Source: Carboxylicivirga fragile (lineage in GTDB: Bacteria; Bacteroidota; Bacteroidia; Bacteroidales; Marinilabiliaceae). Taken from it: 64,000 bases of DNA. Below are positions 15,889 through 24,630 of the stretch, in pieces (position 1 is the first letter of the stretch; each line of letters opens with the position of its first letter). The translations under genes and the position numbers were made by a program. The stretch spans positions 1-64,000 of the forward strand of contig JAFMVD010000024.1 of the NCBI GenBank assembly GCA_025499625.1, given 5' to 3'. The notes below the pieces were generated by a model, which was given only the letters and a program-made list of their open reading frames with translations, did not search any database and had not been told where the DNA came from.

Positions 15889-16428
15889 ATGGAGGTACAA
15901 GGCATCATAGATAAATATTATCTGCCAAATAGTCCTATTTGGACTATTTTGGTGGAGCACAGCAAGTGTGTTCGCGATAAGGCTTTGGATGTTGCTTATA
16001 AACATCCTGAGTTGAATGCTGATGCTGACTTTATTGCAGAAGCAGCCTTGTTGCACGACATTGGTATATATTTAACTAAAGCACCTGATCTGCATTGTAA
16101 TGGTGAACTTCCATATATCTGTCATGGGTATTTGGGACGACAAATTCTTGAGATGGAAGGTTTACCTAAGCATGCTTTAGTTTGCGAACGACATACTGGT
16201 ACAGGTTTATCATTAGCCGAAATCATTTCAAATAAATTACCCATCCCACATCGCGATATGCGACCCGTAAGCATCGAAGAACAAATCATTTGTTTCGCCG
16301 ATAAATTTTATAGCAAAAGTGGAAATCTAACTAAAGAAAAGAGTCTTGACAAAATTCGGAAATCTATGTTAAAGCATAGTCAGGTTCAACTTGATCGATT
16401 TAATCTTTGGTGCGAACAATTTTTATAA
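15889..16428 (+). CDS. HD-domain phosphohydrolase
   Basis: The HD motif is seen in EAALLHDIGIYL near residue 53, with a first His in ILVEHSKCVRDKAL near 22 and later metal ligands in ICHGYLGRQI and ERHTGTG. It is probably a small metal-dependent phosphohydrolase (uridylyltransferase-like HD family); the substrate is unknown. A GTG at 15880 would add three residues, but ATG 15889 gives the natural start MEVQGIIDKYYL. It follows hisIE by 54 bp and precedes the next gene by 9 bp. Confidence 0.85.
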   Translation: MEVQGIIDKYYLPNSPIWTILVEHSKCVRDKALDVAYKHPELNADADFIAEAALLHDIGIYLTKAPDLHCNGELPYICHGYLGRQILEMEGLPKHALVCERHTGTGLSLAEIISNKLPIPHRDMRPVSIEEQIICFADKFYSKSGNLTKEKSLDKIRKSMLKHSQVQLDRFNLWCEQFL

Positions 16429-16437
16429 ATCACTTCT

Positions 16438-16782
16438 ATGACAGAAAAGGCTTCTTCAATATATCGTCATCCTGATTATCGACTTAATTGTGCTCAAGTA
16501 TTAGTTTATAAGTGGTGTGAGCAGAATAGGATTTCCGACCTTAAAGTTTCTGATCTGATGGGTTTGGGAAGTGGGCGTGCACCTGAAGGTATGTGTGGAG
16601 CACTGTACGCTGCGCAACGAATTTTTAGTGAAGATCAGACTACCCAGAATGTTCTTAAAGAAAAGTTTGCAAACGAATTTGGATCATTTGGCTGCGATGC
16701 TATTCGTTCGAATAAGGATATTGACTGTCAAACATGCATTGACTATATGGATGATGCTATTGCTCATTTAACAGCGAAGTAA
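16438..16782 (+). CDS. C_GCAxxG_C_C family protein (redox-type)
   Basis: The 114-residue protein shows the spaced cysteines of this family: NCAQVLVYKW, MCGALYAAQ near residue 59, FGCDAIR near 82 and DCQTCIDY near 95. Members are thought to be redox-active or metal-binding, often found beside oxidoreductases, but no reaction is established. It is 9 bp behind the HD gene and probably co-transcribed. The exact cysteine pattern is slightly different from the model name, so the family call is good rather than certain. Confidence 0.75.
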   Translation: MTEKASSIYRHPDYRLNCAQVLVYKWCEQNRISDLKVSDLMGLGSGRAPEGMCGALYAAQRIFSEDQTTQNVLKEKFANEFGSFGCDAIRSNKDIDCQTCIDYMDDAIAHLTAK

Positions 16783-16790
16783 GTAACATA

Positions 16791-16814
16791 AAAAAGGGTA
16801 ACAAACTGCTACCC
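16791..16814 (-). terminator. Terminator of the DUF4870 gene
   Basis: On the minus strand, GGGTA and TACCC form a short stem followed by TTTTTT. It lies 12 bp after the stop codon of the minus-strand gene at 16826-17158. Confidence 0.55.
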
Positions 16815-16825
16815 ATAATATTTAC

Positions 16826-17158
16826 TTATCGTACAAAATCAAAATTTTCTTCAAACCACCTTCCCAGAAAAGGAACATACCTGAATTGTCCTTGTATGGC
16901 ACCGATTAATCCTATTAACCAAAGGATAAACAATACAAAGCCAAGTATATTACCTATAAAACCAAGGTAAACAAACGTCAAAACGTAATGCACTATTGAA
17001 AGAGCAAAGCCGATGAGGTTAATACCTAAAGCTTGTCTGAGGTGAAAACGACTTAATTCGCTTTGTGGTTTTTCACTTTGTCGCATTATTAGTGCTATTA
17101 TCCATCCAATTATAGTAACGTAGCTTACAATCGCTATTGTTCTACTTTGTTCGTTCAT
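16826..17158 (-). CDS. DUF4870-type small membrane protein
   Basis: The 110-residue protein has three membrane helices (about 7-25, 45-70 and 72-95) and the family phrase ELSRFHLRQALGINL between helices 1 and 2, as in DUF4870/Tic20-like proteins. Its function is unknown. It is on the minus strand, 28 bp after the DUF3124 gene, and both may form a short operon. Confidence 0.75.
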   Translation of the reverse strand: MNEQSRTIAIVSYVTIIGWIIALIMRQSEKPQSELSRFHLRQALGINLIGFALSIVHYVLTFVYLGFIGNILGFVLFILWLIGLIGAIQGQFRYVPFLGRWFEENFDFVR

Positions 17159-17186
17159 TCTATTTTTATTTAATATGTAATCAAGG

Positions 17187-17717
17187 TTATTTACAACTGT
17201 CTATTGCTATAATTTTACCATCGGTAATAAACGATAAGCCTTGCTGACCGCTGGTGTTAATCATTAATGCCTGAACCATTAATTGCCCACTACCGCATGT
17301 TCGGCCCCAATCCACTATAAAGTTAGCACCGGTATCTCCACTAAATGTCTTTTTATTAATGACTAAATCATATGATTCGAGAGGAGAAAGGCTTAACATT
17401 GAATTATCACCAATGTGTTGTTTTATGGCTTTCCCTTTACTGTTGTAGTAGTCAACATTATAAATATATATGGTATCGTTGATACTTGTGTTACGCAAAC
17501 TTAATGTAACAGTGAGAGGGAATAACTTGGATTGATCTATATGAAACACATCAGTATAAACGGGTACATAAATACGTTCTTTATAAATTGCATCTTCCGC
17601 ATGTAGAGCTTGTAATTGGTCCATCTTAAAGTGTAACCTTTCGGTATTCTCGGTGGTTTGAGAACAGGCAGATAATACAATTATTAAGACTATCAGAACG
17701 TTGTGGAGTTTTAACAT
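17187..17717 (-). CDS. DUF3124 lipoprotein
   Basis: The 176-residue protein begins with a lipoprotein signal (VLIVLIIVLSACSQ, lipid Cys near residue 18). The body resembles DUF3124: RIYVPVYTDVFH, LTVTLSLRNTSINDTIYI and the closing block TGANFIVDWG. The family is of unknown function and probably sits on the periplasmic face of a membrane. It precedes the DUF4870 gene on the same strand. Confidence 0.8.
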   Translation of the reverse strand: MLKLHNVLIVLIIVLSACSQTTENTERLHFKMDQLQALHAEDAIYKERIYVPVYTDVFHIDQSKLFPLTVTLSLRNTSINDTIYIYNVDYYNSKGKAIKQHIGDNSMLSLSPLESYDLVINKKTFSGDTGANFIVDWGRTCGSGQLMVQALMINTSGQQGLSFITDGKIIAIDSCK

Positions 17718-17773
17718 GTCAGGTTCGTTTATTGTGCAAAATACAAAATCTTTAGTCTAAATGTGAAAAAGCA

Positions 17774-17805
17774 TTTGCATTCTTTATAAAAAAGAAGCAA
17801 ATTTG
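17774..17805 (+). promoter_or_regulatory. Possible promoter upstream of the small ORF/MATE pair
   Basis: TTTG at 17774-17777 is followed after 20 bases by CAAATTTG at 17798-17805, one base off TAnnTTTG. The transcript would have a 140-base leader containing a weak hairpin (ACCTT and AAGGT) and the small ORF at 17950. Confidence 0.35.
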
Positions 17806-17949
17806 TTCTACTATGAAAACAATGATTAATATATCCTATTGTCCGGCCATTTGTGTCTACACTACCTTCTAAGTAAGGTCGGAACTTCATTGTATCATTT
17901 TTAATTCATTTATTTTTCAAATTTTTATTTAATCAAGGAGGATTTTACC

Positions 17950-18084
17950 ATGAGGACAAATGTCGTTTATGTGATGAATGTACCCGTATGTACATGCAAA
18001 ATTAGTGATCAATTTATTAAAGTATTAAGAGAAGATGAGCCTTCTCATCATAGGCTCAGGCAAAAATTAAAACGCGATGACTAA
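17950..18084 (+). CDS. 44-residue small ORF coupled to MATE exporter
   Basis: The ORF starts MRTNVVYVMNVPVCTCKISD and ends with a basic tail. A strong Shine-Dalgarno sequence, AAGGAGG at 17935-17941, lies 8 bases before the ATG, which is rare in this window. Its stop overlaps the MATE start by 8 bases, so translation of the exporter is probably coupled to it. A hairpin (GAGCCT with AGGCTC) lies near its end. It could be a regulatory leader ORF or a small accessory protein. I recognise no family. Confidence 0.5.
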   Translation: MRTNVVYVMNVPVCTCKISDQFIKVLREDEPSHHRLRQKLKRDD

Positions 18085-19513
18085 GCACTATATTAGTATC
18101 TTATCAAATAAAAAAAGACAAAGAAAATTGAGTAATATCTGGAATAGTTTCAAAGAAGCTCTGGCTGGTTCATCGCAAGATTATACCAAGATACCATTAA
18201 ATAAGGCTGTTTTTTTATTGGCGGTTCCAATGGTATTGGAAATGATCATGGAATCAGTTTTTGCTGTTGTTGATATCTTTTTCGTGGGTAAGCTTGGTGC
18301 CGATGCCGTTGCTACTGTAGGTATTACCGAGAGTGTATTAACAATTATTTACGCCATAGCTTTTGGTTTGAGCATGGCTACCACAGCTTTGGTTTCTCGA
18401 CGCATAGGCGAGAAGAAGAATGAAGAAGCTGCAAAGGAAGGCATGCAGGCAATTATTGCTGGAGTTTTTGTTGCTATCATAATTGCAATACCTGGCATGT
18501 TATACGCCAAGGATCTGTTAAGCTTAATGGGTGCTTCTGATACCATTGTGAATGAACTTTCATCTTACACTTCTATCATGTTTGGAGGTAATCTGGTGAT
18601 TATGCTTCTGTTTATTAACAATGCTATCTTTCGTGGAGCGGGAGATGCAGCTATTGCTATGCGCGCGTTGTGGTTGGCAAACGGACTAAATATCATTCTC
18701 GATCCCTTATTAATATTTGGAATAGGCCCTTTTCCTGAGTTGGGAATTGCTGGGGCTGCTGTTGCTACAAATATTGGAAGAGGTGTTGCGGTAGCGTTCC
18801 AATTGTATATTTTGTTTAAGGGAAAAGGACGCGTTAGTTTGAAGCAAGTGCCAATCAATATTGACCTTAAACGCATTCGTAACCTATTTAAGATATCCTT
18901 TGGAGGAATCGCACAATCCCTCATTGCGACTTCAAGTTGGATTTTTATGGTACGTATTATTTCTAATTTTGGTAGCGAAGTAGTAGCCGGATATACCATC
19001 GGTATTCGTATTATTCTCTTCTCTATATTACCATCGTGGGGATTAAGTAATGCCGCAGCAACTTTAGTTGGACAAAACCTGGGAGCAGGTGAACCAAAAC
19101 GTGCTGAGCAAGCAGTATGGGGAGTCGCACGCATTAACATGATTTTCCTAGGTGTATTGAGTTTACTATTCATCATTTTCCCAGGCTGGTTTGTAACTTT
19201 ATTTACAAAAGATGTTGAGGTTGTGCAAGCAGGTATTAAGTGTCTTCGAATTATAGCTTATGGTTTCATGTTTTATGGAATTGGTATGGTTATGATACAG
19301 GCTTTTAACGGGGCAGGCGATACCCGAACACCAACACGTATAAATATTGTTACCTTTTGGATAATTGAAATTCCATTGGCCTATCTGATGGCCATTACTT
19401 TAAAAATGGAGGAGTCGGGTGTGTTTTACGCCATTATAATCGCTGAGACTTTCATGACTATTTTTGCTGCCTACCTATTCCGTTTAGGGCGCTGGAAAAA
19501 AGAAGCCGTTTAA
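18077..19513 (+). CDS. MATE family efflux transporter
   Basis: The 478-residue inner-membrane protein has twelve hydrophobic segments in two homologous halves. The MatE core begins at PLNKAVFLLAVPMVLEM near residue 44, and the second half near 270 (RNLFKISFGGIAQSLI). It should export cationic drugs or metabolites using a sodium or proton gradient; the substrate is unknown. About 40 N-terminal residues precede the core, which is longer than usual, but the overlap with the upstream small ORF supports ATG 18077. Large antisense ORFs over it are shadows. Confidence 0.9.
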   Translation: MTKHYISILSNKKRQRKLSNIWNSFKEALAGSSQDYTKIPLNKAVFLLAVPMVLEMIMESVFAVVDIFFVGKLGADAVATVGITESVLTIIYAIAFGLSMATTALVSRRIGEKKNEEAAKEGMQAIIAGVFVAIIIAIPGMLYAKDLLSLMGASDTIVNELSSYTSIMFGGNLVIMLLFINNAIFRGAGDAAIAMRALWLANGLNIILDPLLIFGIGPFPELGIAGAAVATNIGRGVAVAFQLYILFKGKGRVSLKQVPINIDLKRIRNLFKISFGGIAQSLIATSSWIFMVRIISNFGSEVVAGYTIGIRIILFSILPSWGLSNAAATLVGQNLGAGEPKRAEQAVWGVARINMIFLGVLSLLFIIFPGWFVTLFTKDVEVVQAGIKCLRIIAYGFMFYGIGMVMIQAFNGAGDTRTPTRINIVTFWIIEIPLAYLMAITLKMEESGVFYAIIIAETFMTIFAAYLFRLGRWKKEAV

Positions 19514-19571
19514 TTTAATGGATAAGGGCTTTTTTTAAAAGAAAAACTCAGTGTCTTTGCGTCTCTGTGTT

Positions 19572-19609
19572 GACTTTACTCATCTGATTTTATTCACATG
19601 AGTAAAGTC
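19572..19609 (+). terminator. Hairpin after MATE gene
   Basis: GACTTTACTCAT at 19572-19583 pairs perfectly with ATGAGTAAAGTC at 19598-19609 around a 14-base loop, followed by a moderately T-rich stretch. It is 59 bp after the MATE stop and is the likely end of that transcript. Immediately before it, 19546-19573 has a loose seven-base period (TGTCTTT, GCGTCTC). Confidence 0.6.
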
Positions 19610-19673
19610 CTTATTTGTTTGATTTTTAATCTGTAGTTTTGATAATACGTTAACATTTGAAAATATAATATCT

Positions 19674-21722
19674 ATGAAAGTATTGTGGTTTATGGTGGTA
19701 AGCTTGTTTTTGATGACGGCTTGCTGTAATAATGAAACTCAAGAGCAGAAGAATATTGAAATTGCAAATATCTCGAAAGCTACTGTGAAGTCTACTATTG
19801 GATTATTAGTTAGTGAGCATGGTGATGAGGTGAAGGAAAATGCGCAACGAGGCGTTAATCATGCAGCATCTTTGTGGCGTAATGTAGATGGCACTGAAGA
19901 AGAGTTTAAAGCCTTCTGTCAATCCAATTTTATTGCTGATAATGATTTAAAGGCCGTGAGCTTTGAAAAGATAAGCCGCAACATGGAAATATTGCGAGGT
20001 CACTTTAATAAAATAAGTCTTGATCTGCAAAAGCCACTTCACGAACCGATGGGAGACATTTTTGATGTGGATAAAGCTTTTGGTGCTTACAGTGCAGGCT
20101 CGCATATGATTGAAGATATGTATCGCAACAAGTTGGCTTTTACCATAGCTCTAAATTTTCCTTACTATAGTTTAACCGAGAAAGAAAAGTTGGGTAAAGA
20201 TTGGACGCGTCAGCAGTGGGCTTATGCACGCTTGGGCGATGTTTTCACAGCACGAATACCTGCCGAAGTATTGCAGAATGCTTCCGAAGTAGGTTCTGCT
20301 TCTGAAATGTATATTGCCAACTACAATATACACATGGGGCATTTAACCGATGGAAGTAACAAGCGTTTCTTTCCAGAAGATATGGTCTTGTTGTCGCACT
20401 GGAACCTACGTGATGAAATTAAGTCGCACTATAGTAGAGGTGAAGAAGGTTTAGCATCGCAGGCAAAGGTTTATGAGGTGATGAAACGAATTATTGATCA
20501 GAGTATCCCTAAAAAAGTGATCAATAATGGTGATGTTGAATGGGATCCGGTTACAAATATTGTATATAAAGATGGTAAAGCGATTGAAGCTAGTCCCGAA
20601 GGTAATGAGCGTTACCAGCAAATTATTAATAATTTTCATGCCTTAAAAGCGATGGATGAGCACACACCATTAAACACGGCTGTGAAAAGAGCTTTTGAAG
20701 GCGGAATGGAAATTACGCAAAAGGATGCCGAAGCACTTTTTGTGAAGTTTATGTCATCCAAGGAATTGAAAAAAGTGGCCGTTTTAATTCGTACTCGTTT
20801 AGGTCGCGACTTGCAGCCTTGGGATATTTGGTACGATGGGTTTAAAGCGCGCAGCTCAATAAATGCAGAAAGCTTAGATGCGATCACACAAAAACGCTAT
20901 CCGAATGCCAAAGCCTTTGATGATGATTTGGCAAGCATGTTAATGAAGCTTGGTTTTAGTAAAGATAAGTCAGAATTTTTGGCAGAACGTATCGATGTTG
21001 ATCCGGCGCGAGGTTCCGGGCATGCCTGGGGTGCTTCCATGAAAGGTGAAACGGCGCATTTGCGTACTCGCATTCCAGAAGGCGGAATGGATTATAAAGG
21101 ATATAATATTGCCGTTCACGAGTTTGGGCATAACGTGGAGCAAACCATTTCATTATACGATGTGGATTATTACATGTTGAATGGTGTGCCTAACACAGCT
21201 TTTACCGAAGCGCTTGCTTTTATTTTCCAGAAACGTGATTTAGAGCTACTAGGGATTAATAATAAAAACCCACAGAAAGAAGCTTTACAAACTTTGGATA
21301 ATTTCTGGTCAACCTACGAAATAATGGGTGTATCATTATTGGATCAACGCATGTGGTTGTGGTTATATGATAATCCAACTGCCACAGCTGATCAATTAAA
21401 AGCAGCAGTTCAAAAGATGGCTATTGAAATTTGGAATGATTATTATGCGCCTGTTTTTGGTGTTAAGGATCAACCAATTTTGGCCATTTATTCGCACATG
21501 ATCAATAGTCCAATTTATTTATCGAATTATGCTTTTGGTCATTTAATTCAGTTTCAGGTGGAGCAGTATTTAATGTCAGCTGACTTTGCTTCTGAAGTTG
21601 AGCGTTTATTCCGTATCGGTTGCATTACACCTAATGCATGGATGCAAGAAGGTTTAAAGGAAGATATCTCGATTAAGTCCATTATAAAAGAAGCTGGCAA
21701 AGCTGTGAAGGAAGTTTCGTAA
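19674..21722 (+). CDS. Lipoprotein zinc metallopeptidase (HExxH gluzincin)
   Basis: The 682-residue protein starts with a lipoprotein signal ending LMTACCNN. The zinc site is VHEFGHNVEQ near residue 483 with a downstream Glu in FTEALAFIF near 513, a gluzincin layout. The N-terminal two thirds are mostly helical. It resembles the M3/oligopeptidase-like superfamily in outline, but I cannot assign a family. As a lipoprotein it would act in the periplasm or on the cell surface. It stands alone, between two hairpins. Confidence 0.75.
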   Translation: MKVLWFMVVSLFLMTACCNNETQEQKNIEIANISKATVKSTIGLLVSEHGDEVKENAQRGVNHAASLWRNVDGTEEEFKAFCQSNFIADNDLKAVSFEKISRNMEILRGHFNKISLDLQKPLHEPMGDIFDVDKAFGAYSAGSHMIEDMYRNKLAFTIALNFPYYSLTEKEKLGKDWTRQQWAYARLGDVFTARIPAEVLQNASEVGSASEMYIANYNIHMGHLTDGSNKRFFPEDMVLLSHWNLRDEIKSHYSRGEEGLASQAKVYEVMKRIIDQSIPKKVINNGDVEWDPVTNIVYKDGKAIEASPEGNERYQQIINNFHALKAMDEHTPLNTAVKRAFEGGMEITQKDAEALFVKFMSSKELKKVAVLIRTRLGRDLQPWDIWYDGFKARSSINAESLDAITQKRYPNAKAFDDDLASMLMKLGFSKDKSEFLAERIDVDPARGSGHAWGASMKGETAHLRTRIPEGGMDYKGYNIAVHEFGHNVEQTISLYDVDYYMLNGVPNTAFTEALAFIFQKRDLELLGINNKNPQKEALQTLDNFWSTYEIMGVSLLDQRMWLWLYDNPTATADQLKAAVQKMAIEIWNDYYAPVFGVKDQPILAIYSHMINSPIYLSNYAFGHLIQFQVEQYLMSADFASEVERLFRIGCITPNAWMQEGLKEDISIKSIIKEAGKAVKEVS

Positions 21723-21725
21723 ACT

Positions 21726-21774
21726 AAGGATCGTATCTTTAGTTGTATTGCATCTAATAAGATGCGATCCTTAA
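21726..21774 (+). repeat. Hairpin of the GGATG..ATCTT group after the metallopeptidase
   Basis: TAAGGATCGTATCTT at 21726-21740 pairs with 21760-21774 (one G-U pair) around a 19-base loop. No T-run follows, and a true terminator comes 30 bp later. It resembles hairpins at 5718, 33790 and 41940. Confidence 0.65.
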
Positions 21775-21804
21775 TTTAAGGTGTCATCTGTATTAAACTA
21801 TAAA

Positions 21805-21838
21805 AAAAAGCGAGTAGAAATTAATCTACTCGCTTTTT
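21805..21838. terminator. Bidirectional terminator
   Basis: AAAAAGCGAGTAGA and its complement form a 14-bp perfect stem around AATTAA, with A-run and T-run on either side. It serves both the plus-strand metallopeptidase and the minus-strand sigma factor, which converge here. Confidence 0.88.
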
Positions 21839-21866
21839 AATACCAATCTATTATAGTTGACTATAG

Positions 21867-22358
21867 CTATTCAATCATTTTTTGCAATTTCTTGCGTCCA
21901 AAGAAAATTCGACTTTTAACTGTGCCAATTGGCATTTCAAGCTTATCCGCTATTTCTTTGTATTTATATCCTTCCATGTGCATTGTTAATGGTCTTTTAA
22001 AATCGCCATCAAGGTTGCTCATGTGATTTGATATCTCATTGGTATAATGAAGAATATCAGGAGTGTCATTAGTGTAATACTTGTTTGATAAATAATTAAC
22101 TTCATCTACAAGCATAGGAGCCTGTCGCATTTTATACCTTCTACGGTAATTATTGATGAATGAATTACGCATAATGGTATGCATCCATGCAGAAAAGTTG
22201 GTGTTCATAACGAATTTTTCACGCGACGATAAGGCACGAAAATTAGTTTCCTGCAATAGGTCGTTTGCATCTTCTTCATTCGTAGTCAATGTAAGGGCGT
22301 AGCTAAACATTCTCTGTTGAAGCCCCAATAAGCGATGGTTGAATTGTTCTGCGGTCAT
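21867..22358 (-). CDS. ECF-type RNA polymerase sigma factor
   Basis: The 163-residue protein has sigma region 2 (about 10-80; DANDLLQETNFRAL and the promoter-melting segment NFSAWMHTIMRNSFIN) and region 4 (about 108-160; YKYKEIADKLEMPIGTVKSRIFFGRKKL). Region 3 is absent, as in extracytoplasmic-function sigmas. No anti-sigma gene is adjacent, so its signal is unknown. The 449-bp gap upstream separates it from the cyd cluster on the other strand. Confidence 0.93.
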   Translation of the reverse strand: MTAEQFNHRLLGLQQRMFSYALTLTTNEEDANDLLQETNFRALSSREKFVMNTNFSAWMHTIMRNSFINNYRRRYKMRQAPMLVDEVNYLSNKYYTNDTPDILHYTNEISNHMSNLDGDFKRPLTMHMEGYKYKEIADKLEMPIGTVKSRIFFGRKKLQKMIE

Positions 22359-22807
22359 CTTTCTGGGTATTTTTCGTTAAAACTTCATTTCTTTCGACAC
22401 AACTGCTCGGGTGTTTAACGGTTGTTATCAATTAAGAAATATAATTTAGTTATTTTTTAATTTTTATGCAACTGATTGTCAGTACTTTTTTATAATGTAG
22501 TAAATAAGTATTGAAATACCTGATTGCGGAATAAAGGTGAACAAAAATTATTTAAGTACCAAATTTGTTCAACATATAATATTCTTAATTGGTCAATATT
22601 ATTTGTAAATTTGGCCTTTCAGAAGTTCTAAAAGGTTTATTTTCAAGATAAAAAGCTAACGGAAAAAATTTTATCATTTTTTTACATCTGAAGTAGAATC
22701 TCGTAAAATATGTTTCTTTTATTTAATCTTGTTTAAGGATATGAAAAAAATGTCGAGCTTAAAAATTGAAATAATAACTTATGGAGAGGCTTTATAATTG
22801 TTGAATA
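22359..22807. other. Divergent intergenic region, ECF sigma / cyd cluster
   Basis: This AT-rich 449-bp gap should hold promoters for both neighbours. TAAATTTG at 22606-22613 matches the -7 consensus on the plus strand, but no well-spaced -33 element is visible. An 18-codon ORF at 22741-22797 (starting MKKMSSLK) ends 10 bp before the DUF4492 gene; I cannot tell if it is translated. No riboswitch or tRNA was recognised. Confidence 0.4.
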
Positions 22808-23020
22808 ATGAATTGGATAAAGAAGGTATATCGTTTTTATCGGGATGGATTTAGAGGTTTGTCGGATTGGGGCAGAACCATGTGGATAATAATCCTGTTA
22901 AAACTGTTTGTGATGTTTGCCATTTTAAAATTGTTCTTTTTTACGGATACGCTTAAAAACAAGTATGATACGGATGAAGAAAGAGCTCAACATGTACTCG
23001 AAGAATTAATTACACACTAA
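22808..23020 (+). CDS. DUF4492 protein, cytochrome bd accessory
   Basis: The 70-residue protein has one membrane helix (about 28-48) and the family phrase YRFYRDGFRGLSDWGRTMWIIILLK (cited in part: WIIILLKLFVMFAILKLFFF forms the helix). DUF4492 proteins are typically encoded just before cydA in Bacteroidota and are thought to help assemble or stabilise the oxidase. The gap to cydA is 14 bp. Confidence 0.88.
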   Translation: MNWIKKVYRFYRDGFRGLSDWGRTMWIIILLKLFVMFAILKLFFFTDTLKNKYDTDEERAQHVLEELITH

Positions 23021-23034
23021 ACTTTTATTATATA

Positions 23035-24630
23035 ATGTTTGAATCAATAGATTTTGCACTTGTCAATTGGTCGAGGGCACAATTTGCACTAACAGCCATG
23101 TTTCATTGGCTCTTTGTTCCGTTAACTCTCGGACTTGGTTTTATCATTGCTTTTATGGAAACCATTTATGTGCGAACGGGTGATCCCGAATGGAAACGAA
23201 TTACTAAATTCTGGATGAAACTCTTTGGCATTAATTTCGCCATTGGTGTAGCGACGGGAATTATTCTTGAATTTGAATTTGGCACCAACTGGTCAAATTA
23301 TTCATGGTTTGTTGGCGATATTTTTGGAGCGCCCCTGGCCATTGAAGGAATCATGGCCTTTTTCCTTGAAAGTACGTTTATAGCAGTTATGTTTTTTGGC
23401 TGGGGAAAGGTGAGTAAGCGATTTCACTTAACAGCTACTTGGTTAACAGCCATTGGCGCCAATTTATCTGCTTTGTGGATTTTGGTAGCAAATGCCTGGA
23501 TGCAAAATCCAATTGGGATGAAATTTAATCCTGAGATGGCGCGGAACGAAATGGTCAACTTCTGGGATATTGTATTATCCGAAACAGCCGTGAACAAGTT
23601 TCTGCACACTACCACTTCGGGTTATGTACTCGCATCTGTTTTTGTTGTAGGTGTTAGTGCATGGTTCTTATTAAAGAAAAGGCACATCTTATTTGCCAAA
23701 CGTAGCATTGTTATTGGTTCGGTTTTTGGAATTGTTTCGTCCATAATGGTTATTGCTTCAGGAGATGGCTCGGCCAGAGAGGTTGCAAAGAATCAGCCAA
23801 TGAAGTTTGCCGCCATGGAGTCGCTTTACGAAGGACAAACAAATGCGCCTTTAATTGCCATTGGCTTGTTTGGAAAGCCACATGACACACCAATGCATCG
23901 TAAATCAGATCAAGATTTTCTGATGAAAATTGAAATTCCGAACATGTTATCATATATGGCATTTTTAAAAGTAGATGCTTTTGTTCCTGGTATTAAAGAT
24001 TTGGTATTGGGGAACGAGGACTACAACATCATGTCGTATAAGGAGAAAATTAAGCGTGGATATGAAGCCCAGCAGGTATTGAAAGCTTTTAAGGAAGCAA
24101 AAGGAGTTGATGCGGTAGAATATAATCGCTTAAAAGCAAAGTTTGACGACAAGCATTGGGTGGAAAACTACTTTCGCTACTTTGGATATGGAAATTATTA
24201 CGATCCAAACCCTGAGCAGTTGGAGTTAAATGCTTTTAAGATTGTGCCACCGATATCATTATCATTTTATGCGTTTCATATTATGGTTGCTTTAGGCGGA
24301 CATTTCCTTTTACTCTTTATTGTAATACTCTATTTTGCCTTATACAGTCGTATCGAGAATAAAAAGTTGGTGCTTTACACAGCGCTTTGGACCATTCCTT
24401 TTGCCTACATCGCAAGTCAATCGGGCTGGGTGGTTGCAGAGGTGGGCCGTCAGCCGTGGGTTATTCAAGACCTAATGCCAACCATGACTGCCGTATCTAA
24501 AATTGATACGAGTTCAGTAATGATCACTTTCGGATTGTTTACTATAACTTTTGTAGGATTGGCAATTGCCGAAGTGCGCATAATGGTGAAACAAATTAAG
24601 AATGGACCAAAAGAAGGAGGGAATAAATAA
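23035..24630 (+). CDS. cydA: Cytochrome bd ubiquinol/menaquinol oxidase subunit I
   Basis: The 531-residue subunit carries haems b558, b595 and d and oxidises quinol while reducing oxygen in the inner membrane. Ligand His appears near residue 19 in FALTAMFHWLFVPLTLG, and the conserved GRQPWV lies near 468. Several membrane helices and a long periplasmic Q-loop (about 245-400) are evident. It overlaps cydB by one base (TAATG), so the two are translationally coupled. Confidence 0.96.
   Translation: MFESIDFALVNWSRAQFALTAMFHWLFVPLTLGLGFIIAFMETIYVRTGDPEWKRITKFWMKLFGINFAIGVATGIILEFEFGTNWSNYSWFVGDIFGAPLAIEGIMAFFLESTFIAVMFFGWGKVSKRFHLTATWLTAIGANLSALWILVANAWMQNPIGMKFNPEMARNEMVNFWDIVLSETAVNKFLHTTTSGYVLASVFVVGVSAWFLLKKRHILFAKRSIVIGSVFGIVSSIMVIASGDGSAREVAKNQPMKFAAMESLYEGQTNAPLIAIGLFGKPHDTPMHRKSDQDFLMKIEIPNMLSYMAFLKVDAFVPGIKDLVLGNEDYNIMSYKEKIKRGYEAQQVLKAFKEAKGVDAVEYNRLKAKFDDKHWVENYFRYFGYGNYYDPNPEQLELNAFKIVPPISLSFYAFHIMVALGGHFLLLFIVILYFALYSRIENKKLVLYTALWTIPFAYIASQSGWVVAEVGRQPWVIQDLMPTMTAVSKIDTSSVMITFGLFTITFVGLAIAEVRIMVKQIKNGPKEGGNK

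Noticed and set aside
17813-17872. 19-codon leader peptide (MKTMINISYC...) before the MATE small ORF
   Set aside because: It would start at or next to the predicted transcript start, and no terminator follows; evidence is too thin.
17840-17895. Riboswitch upstream of the MATE pair
   Set aside because: Only a 5-bp stem is evident and no known aptamer consensus was recognised. A covariance search would decide.
18565-19176. 203-codon antisense ORF over the MATE gene
   Set aside because: It is the reverse frame of a clear transporter gene, has basic, proline-rich low-quality composition and no family match.
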